The notes under the pieces were generated by a model. It saw only the letters and a list, made by a program, of their open reading frames with translations. It had not been told where the DNA came from and did no database searches. Positions 51,163 to 61,819 of a DNA stretch of 64,000 nucleotides are shown here, in pieces (the first letter of the stretch is position 1; each line of letters begins with the position of its first letter). The translations under genes were made by a program, and so were the position numbers. The stretch lies in assembly GCA_012862575.1 (NCBI GenBank), contig BLSF01000012.1, positions 496,001 through 560,000 of the forward strand. The letters run 5' to 3'. The stretch comes from Parietichytrium sp. I65-24A (taxonomy: Eukaryota > Sar > Bigyra > Thraustochytrida > Thraustochytriidae).

Positions 51163-54100
51163 TTAAAAATTCAGAAAATACCCTTTGAGGTTCTCGAAGC
51201 AATTGTGCAGTCCGTGGCGGAGCTTTTGCTGGTGCTCCGTCTGCTGTCTGAGTTTAGACGTCATAAAATTGAGTTCCAAGCCGTCCCGGTGGGGCAGAAC
51301 GTTCATTGCCTCCAAAATTAGAGTTCGATGCTGATCAGAGTCCGCCATTGCTTGAACAACGCCTTCGTATATTGCGGAGGTTAGCCCACTCTCGATATCA
51401 GCGCACAGTGTTGCAACCTCATGATGCTTGCACATTTCCGTCGTCAAAAGTAGAGCGGAGTATGCCCACGAGACTGGCGAGTTTTTCAAAACATCGACTA
51501 GAAAGAGCAACAACTCTTTCAGCTCTGCGCTCGTCGGCGCTGGTTCCTGACGCAGATACTGTTGAACAAAGTCCGCGACTACGGCTTGATCACCGGTGCC
51601 AGAAACGGTGCTCTCGCCGGCGCTGTACTTGTCCAGCGAGTCAACAATCAGCCTCACCTTCTCCTGAACGCTGCCGCTCTCCAAACTCTTGCCAGAGCTT
51701 ATTGCTTGGAGTACTTTACGAAAGTGGTTTTGGCGCATCTCAGCTTCCACGTCCAAGTCCGCTGGAGCTGCAGTAGGCTTTGCGCTTGCTCCGCGAAGGC
51801 TGCTCATACACGCTACAAAGAGGATCGAGTCTAGCGCAACAAAGCTTGAGTCTGCGGTGCTACGCGTTGTTGTGACAAGTGCTCCAGGCTGCGATAGAAC
51901 TGCAAAGGTGAGTCTGATGCAAGACTCCAAAACGCCGTCCTGCATCAAACAGTTCGTGAGAAGACCAAGCGGCATATCTGCCTTCATGAACGAATGCTGT
52001 ACGACCTGCAAGCCGCCTTCGCTTTTCGAGGAAATCGTGTCAAGCGCGCGTACACAACACGCCTTAATGGCCTTTATAGAGGCATCTTTTGGCCCAGAAG
52101 TAATTTTGAGCGCGCTCAGGGCCATAGAGGCACAGATGGACTTCGAGTCCTCGTTCAACTCCGAAGACGCGATTAGCTCCAAAAGCAAGAACAAGTGGCA
52201 CAGATAGGTCATTTCCGAGGATGAAATGAGCGTTTCTATCTCGTATAAACGCTTAACCTCGCTGAAACAGGCAAGCTTGGTGCGTTCCGCAAGATCAAGG
52301 CGCGCATCTACGCTCAGAGCGCCCATCCCGATACGCTGTAGGACCAAAAAGGCGCTCTCCCTTTTCTTTGCAGCGTTCGAGTACAGAACACAAAAGCTCG
52401 CTTTTAAAGTGAGATCGCCAATCGTTTCTTGATTGTTATCAAGTATACAAGCAAACCAGCCCTTCCCTTGTCCCTCCGCGGCCTCTTTCGTGGAACGGTC
52501 CTGGGCAGGAGACGTTGGGATCTCTTCCGTGAGAGCGTCGATGGCGCGTTGGCTTAAACTTGACTCCACACCTTCTTCTATAAAACACAGGTAGAGAGCC
52601 CGGGCTAAATCTTGGCTCTTGAAATGGTGCAACAAGAATGGCGAGTTGCTAATAAGCGAAAGGATCGCTCGCTGCCTCCTCCGTCGTGTTCTGAGTTTCG
52701 ACTTGCCCCCAAGCTCAAGCATGCGGACCGGCCTCTTTTCTTCTCCGTGTGCATGACCATGACCGTGTTCACCAGCGGCTGCGTGAGAATGTCCGTGGCT
52801 CTCATCTGCACGCCCTCCGTGGCTCGCAGTGCAAGTATGGCTATGAGAATGCCCGTTGCCGTGCCCCGTGCAACTGGCTTTGGAGTGCGAGTGGCCATGC
52901 CCACTCTCATGAGAATGACCAAGCCCAGCACCGTCATGAGTGTGCGAGTGCGAGTGCCCGTGGTGATTCTCTTCGCAGTGGTGTCCGTCTGCCTCAGCAG
53001 TGTCATGGTGATGATCATCTTCGCTGTGACAGCAGCCTTTGTGGTTACTTTCAGGAGAGTGCCCGTGGCTGCAATTCTCATCCTCGTGGCAAGATGATCC
53101 ACTCTCTGGCTCTAGGCCCGCATCTGAGCCCCTGCCATGCGGCACGTCCCAGTCCATTGGGGGCATGCACTTCACAAGAGCATTCAGGACATCCACACCT
53201 TCAAGCTCCACCGAGGCGATCGCAATTTGTTTAATGGCAGTATGTGGGGCTCGCAAGTCAGACCCCGACTCTGATTCAACCACGAAACGCAGCAATGCCT
53301 CTACGGTCTGATCGAGAGCCTTTTGCGCAAAGCAAGCATTTCGCCACAGTCTCCAAGACACTACTTCTGACGGGAGAACTCTCGTAAACAGTTTGAGGAG
53401 GGTCACCACGGTCTCAACTGGCTTCTCGGCATTCAAAGGAAAATGAGTTTCCAGCCATGGTTCAAGCATCAAAACAACCTGCGCCACTTGCCGCTCGGTG
53501 AGGTACTTGCTGCACAATACGTCAGCACTTTGAACAATAAGGTCCACATTTACTCGTTCAACGCCAAATAAATGACGGTTCCTCGCCATGTATTGGGCCA
53601 TGTACACTGACTTAGTGATGCCCCCCAGTTTTTGCGACAAAAAGCTTGGCCCAAAGGATTCAGTTGGCAGATTCAGAAACGAACTCGACACGCTCCACCG
53701 GTGGACCATTGCGCGAATCTCTGGAACTTGATGTACAAACAGCAAGCAGATTAGGAGAAGCATTTGCGGTACTTTGTCGGCCTCGACCTCATGACCGCGC
53801 TCATTAAGCGTTTCCAGCAGTGCAGACACCACATGTCTGACAAAAGGATGTCGATCATCCACTGATACCACCACCAGGTTTGCGCGGGACTCATTCGCCC
53901 ATTTTGCAGGATTAAATGATTGGAAAACCGTCTCGAGATAGTAGCCCAACATATCCTTCATGTTTTGGTTCAAAAGGGCTTTGAGACCCTGAGACTGATA
54001 CTCTTTAAAGCCTGAAAACGCAGAGAGCATCTTTAGCGCGTATGACTGAGCCTCAAAGCTTTTAAGATGGCCCGAGTTTAAGAGCACCATGAAAGCGTCT

Positions 54101-57100
54101 GGGATCTTCGAAGCACGCATAACTTTGTCCCGTGTACGGCACCATTCCCGAATCAAGAAAAGAGAGCGATCTCGTGCGTCGCCAGAGTCTTCAAACGTCT
54201 GCAGCCCACCGTGCGTGACAAAGGCGAGAAATAGTTCCGCGGCAGACTCGAGCACGATTTCGTGCCACTGTTTCATACAGGCACGACCAGTCTCCTCGTC
54301 CCAACCCGATATCCACGCCTTAATCATCTGATTCACTCGCACCTCTAGCTCCGTGCCGCGGTAGCTATTCTTAAAAGCAGACAGCACACGAACAAATGTT
54401 CCATTGAAAGCTCCTTCCTGGGTCTGAATGGTCTGCAAAGCAAGCTGCTTCTCCACAACATCGAACAGGGAGTTGAGAGACGCGAGAGCCCCGAGCGCTG
54501 CGTTCTGATGCTCTTCGTGCACTGCAGTCAATGCTTCCTGCACTAGCGCCTTCACAAACGTCGCTTTGTTGCTGTGAGTCAACGCACTCGAACAAACGAA
54601 GGTGCACTGCGCCTGCCACCAAACCAGCGGATCTCCGTGCCCTTGGCTTGTAGATACACGCTTTCTGCGAAGCTCAAGGGCTCTTTTCCCTCCGCATGAC
54701 TCGGAAGAGCCCCCTTGCCCAAGCAGACCAAGGATGAGTTTGTCGATCGCGCGTTGCATATACCTTGGACTCGTATCTGGTCTTTCACCATCAATAGAGA
54801 CATCCAAGGACTGAAGCATCCGAAGCGCCTTTGAAGCACGTAATTTCACCTCGTCCTCAGGATATGTTGTGGCCAAAAGAAGAGTGGAACCGGCTTCCGC
54901 AATTAGGTCCGGTGACTGAAAGCCCTTCTCTAACGCTGCTGAAAGCACCATTTCAAGTGTGTTCACGCTGCTCAGGGTGGCCACCGGATCCCTGGCCTGG
55001 CCCTGCTCTTGGAAGGTACTTATGAGCCTCAAGTTTGGCGACTCCACCACCGCCAACACCGCCCGCTCCGCAAATATCTTGCCCAACTGGCAGAATCTGA
55101 TCAATGCATCGCGGCCACTGTCCACCAAGGCCTGATCGAATCCAAATGCGCAGTCCACGCTGAGCTGCAAAATCTCTTTATTTTGCTCTCCAAGAACCGG
55201 GTAGCAGCCAAGTGCCTCCATCACCACAACGGCTGGCATCTCGCGAGCAGCAAACTTGGACACCAACGAGGTGTACTTTGCTGAAAACCGGGCAAATCTA
55301 GAGTCTGACAGGGAGGAGCCACCGTTCTTGAGAAACCCTCCAAGGGCACCCAAAGCGCTCAAACACGACGCGCGCTGCGCGCTTGTGGCCCTGTCACTCT
55401 CCAAGCCGGCCTTGATGCATGCCTCGAAAGTGTTCTCGAGGTATGGCCGCTTACCGATCTCCACCACAACAAAGCTCAACAGAGCGCCTTCTTGCGCGCG
55501 AGGGATCGCGCCTGCGGGAAAAAGCAGTGAAGCCGCATTTTTCATGGGATCTGTCGAACCGCTCGGGGCTACGTTGAGAGGCAAAGCGCCAAGAAAACGC
55601 TGAAAGTGGTCAAGCCCCGATATGCGAGAGGGGACGTCTTTCACACGCTTTGTAACCTCCTCTCCAAGCCTGTCAAACTGCGACCCAAACTGCGGGAACT
55701 CTATTCTCGAGGAGGTCTCCCACCCCATGATCGCCTCCATCACCACCAAACTTGTGGATACGAACTTTTTCCGGACGCAATAGCCATGTGCTAGAGTGAA
55801 CAGGCCCTCCAGCTCGTCGGCAAAGTCAACAGAATGCGCTGCAAAGGCCTCTGCGGATGACGAGTCGTGGGCTGTAAATTTTGGCGTGGCAGGAATATGC
55901 CCTGCCACCGGGTCAACGTCACCTTGCCACGAGGAGAATGCGCTATTGTGCTCACTTTCCAGCAGAAAGCGATTCATCATTCCTACAATGCAGCGGAATG
56001 TTTCCTCGATCAATTCGGCACACGATGTAGTCTTGAGCAACTTGACGAGGGCGCCAAGGAAAGCTTTGCATGCAAGGGAGGTTGACTCGTCTCGCAGCGA
56101 ATACAAGATGTTGCTCGCGCATACTCGCATGAAAGGGACAAATTCTAGAGCGCTTGCTTGAAAGTACACCTTTCCCATTTTCTTCTGGAATACCTTGAGC
56201 ATTTTATCTAGCGAAAGCCACGAAAGAGTGCGGAGCAGCGATATTGTAGGCTGTAGAGATCTTGCATCGCACTCGCGGTGATAGTTGGAGAAATGTCCAA
56301 AAGCAATGTCTACCCATGACTCCGTCTCCTCTTGCAAACCACTCCGATCCACGAGTGAACCGGATGAAATTGCATGCGAAATGTTTGAATTCAAGACATT
56401 AAAGATCAGCTCCTCAGTTTTGGCGCCCCCCTCCGACGTGAAGAAGACGGATTTCGCTTTAGTAGAGCTGGTCGGTGAAGCACCTTTTACGGCGCCTTTT
56501 GCCTCGAACTCTAACGCTCTACTGCGAACGTGTCGAAGCATCTTGCTCAGCTCTACAATAGAACTGTCAGCGCTTTCACCATTGCTCATTGAGAAAGACA
56601 AAAATGTCAAAGCCTGCTGAATACTTCTGTTTGCATCTTCCTGTGACAGGCTGATTAGCATCTCCAGCTTCTCCCTCGGAATGTGCTCCTTTTTTTCCAG
56701 GTCTTTTACCTCTGCCTCGTTCCGAGGCCAGAGACGCCCAAGTATAGTGCCCGCTTTTCGTGTCAACAATAGTTGCAGCTCTAACATGACACCACTCTGT
56801 GGAACCCCCTCAGCCCTTGCTCGGCCCCCCTCAGAACCTGTACTACTTGTTAGTCGGGAGGGCGAAGGGTGAGGAAGCCTTTCCTCGTCCATTTTTTTCT
56901 TTAAATCCTGCGCCAGAGACACATGCGCGGGAAGGCCACTTTCTTCAGCATCTTTGCTGGATGATCGAGCATCGTCGCTTTCCTTGTTCATTTCTTTACT
57001 GAGTTCTCCTTCTCGCTCTAGCCCAGCGGGCTCTTCCTCCTCAATCTGGCTTTCTTGAGTTTGATTCTCGTTCGTCTCCGTTGGGGATTCAAGAGCGGTG

Positions 57101-58437
57101 ACCTTTACATCCTCATCCTCATCCTCGCCCGCTTGCTCTTGTTCGGTCAGTGTGGATGAATTACTATCAGCATTCTCTGCAAGTTCAACCGCTTGCCCTT
57201 GTTCCGCCTGAGTTGGTGAATCAAGGGGGGGCCTTGCTTCATCTTCATTTTCATCCTCGCCCACTTGCTCTTGTTCTGCCAGTGTCGCTGCATGACTATC
57301 AGCATTCTCTGCATCTTGAACCGAACGACCTTGTTCCACCAGCTTTGATGAATCAACGGCGGGCACTGCTTCATCTTCATTTTCATCCTCGCCCGCTTGC
57401 TCTTGTTCTGCAAGTCTTGATGGTTTACTATCAGAATTTTCTGCGTCTTCATCCGTTTGACCATGTTCCGCCAGAGTCGGTGAATAAACAATGGCCATCT
57501 CTTCATCCCCAGCTTCTCCCGGTGCTGATGGTGGTGAATCATGGGCGGCAAGTCTTTCTTCTTCGAGGCTCACCTCGTTTGTTGCAGACTCTGATTCTGC
57601 CCGCAGCCCACTATAAGCCTCATGCTCGGACACTTCTGTGCGGCCTTCGCTTGCAAGGCCAAGATCGTCCTTAGTGTCTTTCTCTTCCCCTTCGCTCGTC
57701 TCCATGGCAACCTCCATCTCGGATGCAAGACCATTGGTCTCCTCCTGCTCCGCTGCATCCGGAAGCAAATCACTTTCGTCTTGGACATTTGGAACCGTGC
57801 TGCTGCCTTCACGCAGGTCGATTTCATCAAATGGGTTACGCTCTACCGCTGCTTCTGCGTTCTCGTCCGAATCAATTGTCAAGCCCCGCATTTGCTCAAC
57901 CGTTTGATTTGGCCTTTCAAAACCAGTTTCGCCAGACTCCTCGTACAGATAGTCTTCATCTGAGAACGGGTTCAACATATCCTTGCCATGGGAATACGTT
58001 GGCTTCTCGCTATACTCTTCAAAGTTCTCCAGGGCGATCAGATCTTCGTAATCTTTAGGCGAGCTGTCTATCACGTCGCCAAGACTAGCATCTTTGTCGA
58101 CTGCGAGCTCTTCAGATTTGCTATTGCCTGCCTCCTCAGCACTCTCTAGGAGCAACTGATTGCTCGATGTGAGCGCATCGTCTCCAAAGTTGTGGTCGTC
58201 CAAGGAGACGAGATTTTCTGGGTCTGCCGGGACCACTTGATGATGAGCATCCTCTATATGCTCCTCTTGATGCTCATCATCAAGTGCTACATCTTCCAGG
58301 TCACGCCCAGTACCTTTGGCCAAGCTCTCCTTCATCTCGTGCAGAACTCGCTTCTCCGCCGCGGCTACATCGAGCTGGTCTTGCACGTCCTCATTCATGT
58401 CCGTGTCAAACGCATCAAATTCGTTAAACCCATTCAT
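51163..58437 (-). CDS. Giant HEAT/ARM-like scaffold protein with histidine-rich insert
   Basis: A 2424-residue protein starting MNGFNEFDAFD at 58437. The upstream 83 in-frame codons are rejected as leader. Residues ~1-640 are acidic and disordered with NPF motifs (LNPFSDEDY, RNPFDEIDL), which in other proteins bind EH domains in endocytosis, and with degenerate ~35-residue acidic repeats. From ~680 to ~1770 and ~1910 to the end it is amphipathic helix after helix, as in HEAT/ARM scaffolds. Some blocks (LEPWLETHFPL ... LLKLFTRVL) vaguely recall Furry/Mor2-type proteins, but I cannot assign it. Between them (~1781-1898) lies an insert of ~116 residues with about 33 His and several Cys, typical of zinc or nickel binding. 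There is no transmembrane segment. Confidence 0.75.
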   Translation of the reverse strand: MNGFNEFDAFDTDMNEDVQDQLDVAAAEKRVLHEMKESLAKGTGRDLEDVALDDEHQEEHIEDAHHQVVPADPENLVSLDDHNFGDDALTSSNQLLLESAEEAGNSKSEELAVDKDASLGDVIDSSPKDYEDLIALENFEEYSEKPTYSHGKDMLNPFSDEDYLYEESGETGFERPNQTVEQMRGLTIDSDENAEAAVERNPFDEIDLREGSSTVPNVQDESDLLPDAAEQEETNGLASEMEVAMETSEGEEKDTKDDLGLASEGRTEVSEHEAYSGLRAESESATNEVSLEEERLAAHDSPPSAPGEAGDEEMAIVYSPTLAEHGQTDEDAENSDSKPSRLAEQEQAGEDENEDEAVPAVDSSKLVEQGRSVQDAENADSHAATLAEQEQVGEDENEDEARPPLDSPTQAEQGQAVELAENADSNSSTLTEQEQAGEDEDEDVKVTALESPTETNENQTQESQIEEEEPAGLEREGELSKEMNKESDDARSSSKDAEESGLPAHVSLAQDLKKKMDEERLPHPSPSRLTSSTGSEGGRARAEGVPQSGVMLELQLLLTRKAGTILGRLWPRNEAEVKDLEKKEHIPREKLEMLISLSQEDANRSIQQALTFLSFSMSNGESADSSIVELSKMLRHVRSRALEFEAKGAVKGASPTSSTKAKSVFFTSEGGAKTEELIFNVLNSNISHAISSGSLVDRSGLQEETESWVDIAFGHFSNYHRECDARSLQPTISLLRTLSWLSLDKMLKVFQKKMGKVYFQASALEFVPFMRVCASNILYSLRDESTSLACKAFLGALVKLLKTTSCAELIEETFRCIVGMMNRFLLESEHNSAFSSWQGDVDPVAGHIPATPKFTAHDSSSAEAFAAHSVDFADELEGLFTLAHGYCVRKKFVSTSLVVMEAIMGWETSSRIEFPQFGSQFDRLGEEVTKRVKDVPSRISGLDHFQRFLGALPLNVAPSGSTDPMKNAASLLFPAGAIPRAQEGALLSFVVVEIGKRPYLENTFEACIKAGLESDRATSAQRASCLSALGALGGFLKNGGSSLSDSRFARFSAKYTSLVSKFAAREMPAVVVMEALGCYPVLGEQNKEILQLSVDCAFGFDQALVDSGRDALIRFCQLGKIFAERAVLAVVESPNLRLISTFQEQGQARDPVATLSSVNTLEMVLSAALEKGFQSPDLIAEAGSTLLLATTYPEDEVKLRASKALRMLQSLDVSIDGERPDTSPRYMQRAIDKLILGLLGQGGSSESCGGKRALELRRKRVSTSQGHGDPLVWWQAQCTFVCSSALTHSNKATFVKALVQEALTAVHEEHQNAALGALASLNSLFDVVEKQLALQTIQTQEGAFNGTFVRVLSAFKNSYRGTELEVRVNQMIKAWISGWDEETGRACMKQWHEIVLESAAELFLAFVTHGGLQTFEDSGDARDRSLFLIREWCRTRDKVMRASKIPDAFMVLLNSGHLKSFEAQSYALKMLSAFSGFKEYQSQGLKALLNQNMKDMLGYYLETVFQSFNPAKWANESRANLVVVSVDDRHPFVRHVVSALLETLNERGHEVEADKVPQMLLLICLLFVHQVPEIRAMVHRWSVSSSFLNLPTESFGPSFLSQKLGGITKSVYMAQYMARNRHLFGVERVNVDLIVQSADVLCSKYLTERQVAQVVLMLEPWLETHFPLNAEKPVETVVTLLKLFTRVLPSEVVSWRLWRNACFAQKALDQTVEALLRFVVESESGSDLRAPHTAIKQIAIASVELEGVDVLNALVKCMPPMDWDVPHGRGSDAGLEPESGSSCHEDENCSHGHSPESNHKGCCHSEDDHHHDTAEADGHHCEENHHGHSHSHTHDGAGLGHSHESGHGHSHSKASCTGHGNGHSHSHTCTASHGGRADESHGHSHAAAGEHGHGHAHGEEKRPVRMLELGGKSKLRTRRRRQRAILSLISNSPFLLHHFKSQDLARALYLCFIEEGVESSLSQRAIDALTEEIPTSPAQDRSTKEAAEGQGKGWFACILDNNQETIGDLTLKASFCVLYSNAAKKRESAFLVLQRIGMGALSVDARLDLAERTKLACFSEVKRLYEIETLISSSEMTYLCHLFLLLELIASSELNEDSKSICASMALSALKITSGPKDASIKAIKACCVRALDTISSKSEGGLQVVQHSFMKADMPLGLLTNCLMQDGVLESCIRLTFAVLSQPGALVTTTRSTADSSFVALDSILFVACMSSLRGASAKPTAAPADLDVEAEMRQNHFRKVLQAISSGKSLESGSVQEKVRLIVDSLDKYSAGESTVSGTGDQAVVADFVQQYLRQEPAPTSAELKELLLFLVDVLKNSPVSWAYSALLLTTEMCKHHEVATLCADIESGLTSAIYEGVVQAMADSDQHRTLILEAMNVLPHRDGLELNFMTSKLRQQTEHQQKLRHGLHNCFENLKGYFLNF
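52742..53093 (-). other. Histidine-rich metal-binding-like insert
   Basis: Codes HSHGHSH-type runs, CCHSEDDHHHD and GHGHAHG, about 33 His and seven Cys in ~116 residues, inside the giant helical-repeat protein. Such clusters occur in ZIP transporters, HypB and metallochaperones. No metal transporter domain is near it here. Confidence 0.9.
57085..57495 (-). repeat. Degenerate ~105-base coding repeats (acidic)
   Basis: Three to four imperfect copies coding LAEQEQAGEDENED and VEQGRSVQDAENADS motifs in the disordered N-terminal part of the giant protein. Copies differ by substitutions and small in-frame changes. Confidence 0.75.
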
Positions 58438-59773
58438 CTTCCACCTCTCATCACTGTCGCCAGTACGGGCGCACACCAACTGCTCCGCCTCAGCGCTCTT
58501 GGCGAACTCGCTTCTCCGAGCTCTTTGTATCTTTACACGGCTGCGAGCGTCAAAGCCGACAAACCATTCAAACCAGACACGCCTTCCTCTTGGCCTTCTC
58601 CCGCTCTTGTATGATCCGTCTCTCGACTGACAGTGAATACTGAAATGCACTTGTGAAACCGAGCCAGTCAGCGAACAACCGTGCATGCAAATGCGTACGT
58701 ACGTACTTACACGATACTTTAATTATACACGTACGTATGTGAAGTGCGCGAGTACACCTTGCCACAATTAAAAACGTTGAAAGGTGGCTTGCCCTCACTG
58801 TATGTATGTATGTACTCGCATACTCGTATCCTAAAATCCAGAGAGGGAAAAATATATCATTCCTCCAGTTGACCGTGGTTGACCTCTGACAATTCGCGTC
58901 ACGGAGGGGTACATGTTACAGACAGAAAAAGCATTTGATGACAAGTGGCATGAAGTGACGCCGGAACTTGATGTAGGCCTTTATATTCACGACACGTACA
59001 CTCCTACGTGACGTGAACTGCTCACTCCACGTCACTATACCCCCTTCGTAACACATTTCGTTCCGCAAAGCTTCTCACTAGTGATTTCCCTATATCTGGT
59101 GCACACTTGTGTGGAGCCATCCAGTTCGCCAGACTACTGAATCCACTATCCATCGCCTTATCAATCCCCACTTCGCACACCACCGTAACGAAGACACTTA
59201 TGTGTCGCAACTTCCGCGGCGCGAAACCTTTCAATGTGCGTCTCAATGCGACTCTTCACGTCACAATAGGTGTGCGCCGAGAGTCTCACAATATCTCACA
59301 ATTCTCACAATCAATGACTGTTGATTGATTGAGAAAGTGATCTTTGTTTGCGTTCGCTCTCTCTTTCTCTCTTTGTCTTCGAACGTTGGAAGAGTTGAAA
59401 GAGTTGAAAGAGTGGCGGGCTCCAAGCAGAGGAGAAGGCGGCGGGTTCTCGTTCGGGAAAGTCACGGGGGAACCGGCCCGCAGCAGCTTGCGCGGGTTAG
59501 GTTCCGGTTCCGAGTGGTCCGGAACGATTTCTTGTCGAACAAGGTTGACGGAGCTTTCAACTCTTTCAGTTCTCTCAGTTCTCTCAATTCTTTCAAGGCG
59601 CGAGAAGCATCGACGGGAGCAGGCGGGAGCGAGGATATTTGTGCGCAGATTGCCTGTCGTTTAGTGCTGACGTGGACTCATTTGGCGCTCGCGAGGTTTG
59701 CGGAAGGAGGGGTTGGTTTTGGGGCTGGGGGTGGAAAAGTGATCTCGGTGGAAAGGTTCATTTGCTGCGAAAC
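58438..59773. other. Intergenic, divergent spacer
   Basis: Between the giant helical-repeat gene (-) and the ankyrin gene (+). It contains CGTACGTACGTAC at 58695-58707 and TGTATGTATGTATG at 58800-58813. It also has AGAGTTGAAAGAGTTGAAAG (59390-59412) and the complementary CTTTCAACTCTTTCAG (59552-59567), which could pair in a transcript. A weak frame overlaps the end, but I see no independent gene. Confidence 0.5.
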
Positions 59774-61819
59774 ATGGGATGCATGGTGATGACCGACGCT
59801 TCCGCCGCAGCTGAGCGGCGCAGAAGATATATGTATATGGAACGCGGAGTCTCTTCAAGCAATGCTAATTTGCGGCCTCTCTCCGTGCAAGATTCACCAG
59901 GCAACTCACGCGGCGGATGGAGCACATATGATTCTGCTGCATGTACTCGAAGGTCTGGGCGATCAGAAACTACTCCGGGAGTGTCATTTCCAAACTCGAG
60001 GCGACCATCGGAACGTCATTCTGCCGGCAGGGTTGTGGCTCGGCGCTCTAGCATTGGACTGCGCAGGAATGCAAGTGGAAGAAACTCCACAGTTCGGGAT
60101 GAAGACAGTGCCGTTGGCCAAAGGAGCGCCAATCGTCGGAGCGGCACGGGGGGTTCTGGGCTAGGGACGATCAAACGGGCAGGGAAACAGGACAAGGAGG
60201 ACGAGGAGGATTCACAAGGAATGGATGGCGAGGAAAGTGAGCGGTCAAGGACCAAAAGTAGGAAAAAGAAGAAGCACAAGAGAGTGAGCCAAGTCAAGAT
60301 TCTGAGTCAGGAAGATGAAAACGGTGACTGTGAGCAATTGTCGGGAATCGAGGATGGTGCTGAGCAGCAGCGGCCATTCTTAGACACCTCAGCCGAGAAA
60401 GATGAGGTGGTAGCAGCCGTTTCTTGGATGATTACTCTGGAGGACGAACTGTTTTTGCCGAACTGGAGCCTGAAGCGGCTTTCAGATCCAGAAAGAGCTA
60501 CCCTCGACGCCCGGCTGCTCCATTTGGCAAAAAGCGCATATGAGTGTGACCAGCGGATCACTCACCGAATCCTGAACAAGCTTTACGGCGAGTTTGAGAA
60601 CTTGCGGGCAAAGCCCGAGCATTCTTTATACGCCTCTTCAATGACAGGGGTGAGGTTTCAACGATCTTCAGTTCTACACGCTGTGGCCGTTTTGGGGCTG
60701 GAAGAAACGGCTCGATACTTGCTTCATACCGTCAAAGTCGATCCCCGCCCGGAAAGAACCCCTGACTGCATGCGAATGACCCCACTAGAGTGCGCAGTGA
60801 GATATAACCACGTCCGGATAGCTCGCTTCATGATTGAAGACTTTGGGTGCGATCCAAATGAGCTGGACGAAGAGACGAGGCGCTGCGCGCTCGATTTTGC
60901 GGTGTCGGACGGCGCCTTCGAGGCAACGGAGTACCTCTTAAAAGAGTGCAGAGTGGACCCCACGCACACATATCCGGTGCCTGGCGAGCCTGCAAAGTTC
61001 ACTTCCACTCTATACGCCGCGGTTCTCAGGTCTCTAAATGACTACCTGCGCACTGCGGAGGCAATGCTCCAGGCTGGAGCAAGTGCTGATCTCGGACTAT
61101 TTGCAAAAAACGAAGCAACCGGCGAGGTGGAAATATTGGAGACGCCCCTTATGCATAGCGTGGAGATCCCAAACGTAGAATACGCCAAGCTGTTCCTCAA
61201 ATACGGTGCCGATCCTTCGCTGAAAGCTAAAATTGATGACTCTGATCTCCTTCACTTTGCAGTGGGAACTTTTGGCAACACAAGCGTGCTCCAATTCTTG
61301 ATGGAATCTGACTTTGGCTTCAAATTCAACCCGCACAGAAGGAACCGGAGGGGTCTTTCGCCCATCATGATCGCAAAAGGCGAGAACCAGGCTTACCTGC
61401 AGCAAGTTGCGGAAGAACAGGGTATTGTGCACGAAATTGTACACATAAAAAACGGTGACGATTATCTGCTAGACGTCAGCGAACTCGGCAAGGACGAGGA
61501 AGAGTATGCTAAGAACCATGCAAGTTCCCTGCGTCCAGGTTCAAAGGTTTCCGTGTTGACAAACCTGGAAGCTTTAGTCAGCGGCGACGCCCACGAAAAC
61601 ATCCGCTGTGTTGTTCGCGAGGTGCATGACGACGACACCATCACAGCCATGATCGAAAACACGTTGAGTGCGTCTGGTTTTGGTGCCAACCTAGGCGACA
61701 CAATTCGGTTCACTCCGAGTCGCCATCTAGTGGCCAATTCAGAACCGTCGCTGTTTTCCTTCCAAGGACCGCTTAGTTTTTTCTACTCCCCAGCGCAAAG
61801 GGCAAGCGGAGCAGCTTGA
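59774..61819 (+). CDS. Ankyrin-repeat protein with basic nuclear-signal-like segment
   Basis: A 681-residue protein. The N-terminal ~190 residues are Ser/Arg-rich and disordered and include a strong basic run (RTKSRKKKKHKR, near 160) that looks like a nuclear localisation signal. From ~285 to ~545 come ankyrin-type repeats: SSVLHAVAVLGLEETARYLL, TPLECAVRYNHVRIARFMIE, CALDFAVSDGAFEATEYLLK, TPLMHSVEIPNVEYAKLFLK and DLLHFAVGTFGNTSVLQFLM. The last ~120 residues hold a beta-rich segment (PGSKVSVLTNLEAL, IRCVVREVHDDDTI) that resembles a small SH3-like barrel but is unassigned. ATG 59774 is preferred to the first in-frame ATG at 59639 because the 45 codons between them are Trp/Gly-rich and not domain-like. 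ATGs at 59783 and 59789 are also possible. Confidence 0.75.
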   Translation: MGCMVMTDASAAAERRRRYMYMERGVSSSNANLRPLSVQDSPGNSRGGWSTYDSAACTRRSGRSETTPGVSFPNSRRPSERHSAGRVVARRSSIGLRRNASGRNSTVRDEDSAVGQRSANRRSGTGGSGLGTIKRAGKQDKEDEEDSQGMDGEESERSRTKSRKKKKHKRVSQVKILSQEDENGDCEQLSGIEDGAEQQRPFLDTSAEKDEVVAAVSWMITLEDELFLPNWSLKRLSDPERATLDARLLHLAKSAYECDQRITHRILNKLYGEFENLRAKPEHSLYASSMTGVRFQRSSVLHAVAVLGLEETARYLLHTVKVDPRPERTPDCMRMTPLECAVRYNHVRIARFMIEDFGCDPNELDEETRRCALDFAVSDGAFEATEYLLKECRVDPTHTYPVPGEPAKFTSTLYAAVLRSLNDYLRTAEAMLQAGASADLGLFAKNEATGEVEILETPLMHSVEIPNVEYAKLFLKYGADPSLKAKIDDSDLLHFAVGTFGNTSVLQFLMESDFGFKFNPHRRNRRGLSPIMIAKGENQAYLQQVAEEQGIVHEIVHIKNGDDYLLDVSELGKDEEEYAKNHASSLRPGSKVSVLTNLEALVSGDAHENIRCVVREVHDDDTITAMIENTLSASGFGANLGDTIRFTPSRHLVANSEPSLFSFQGPLSFFYSPAQRASGAA

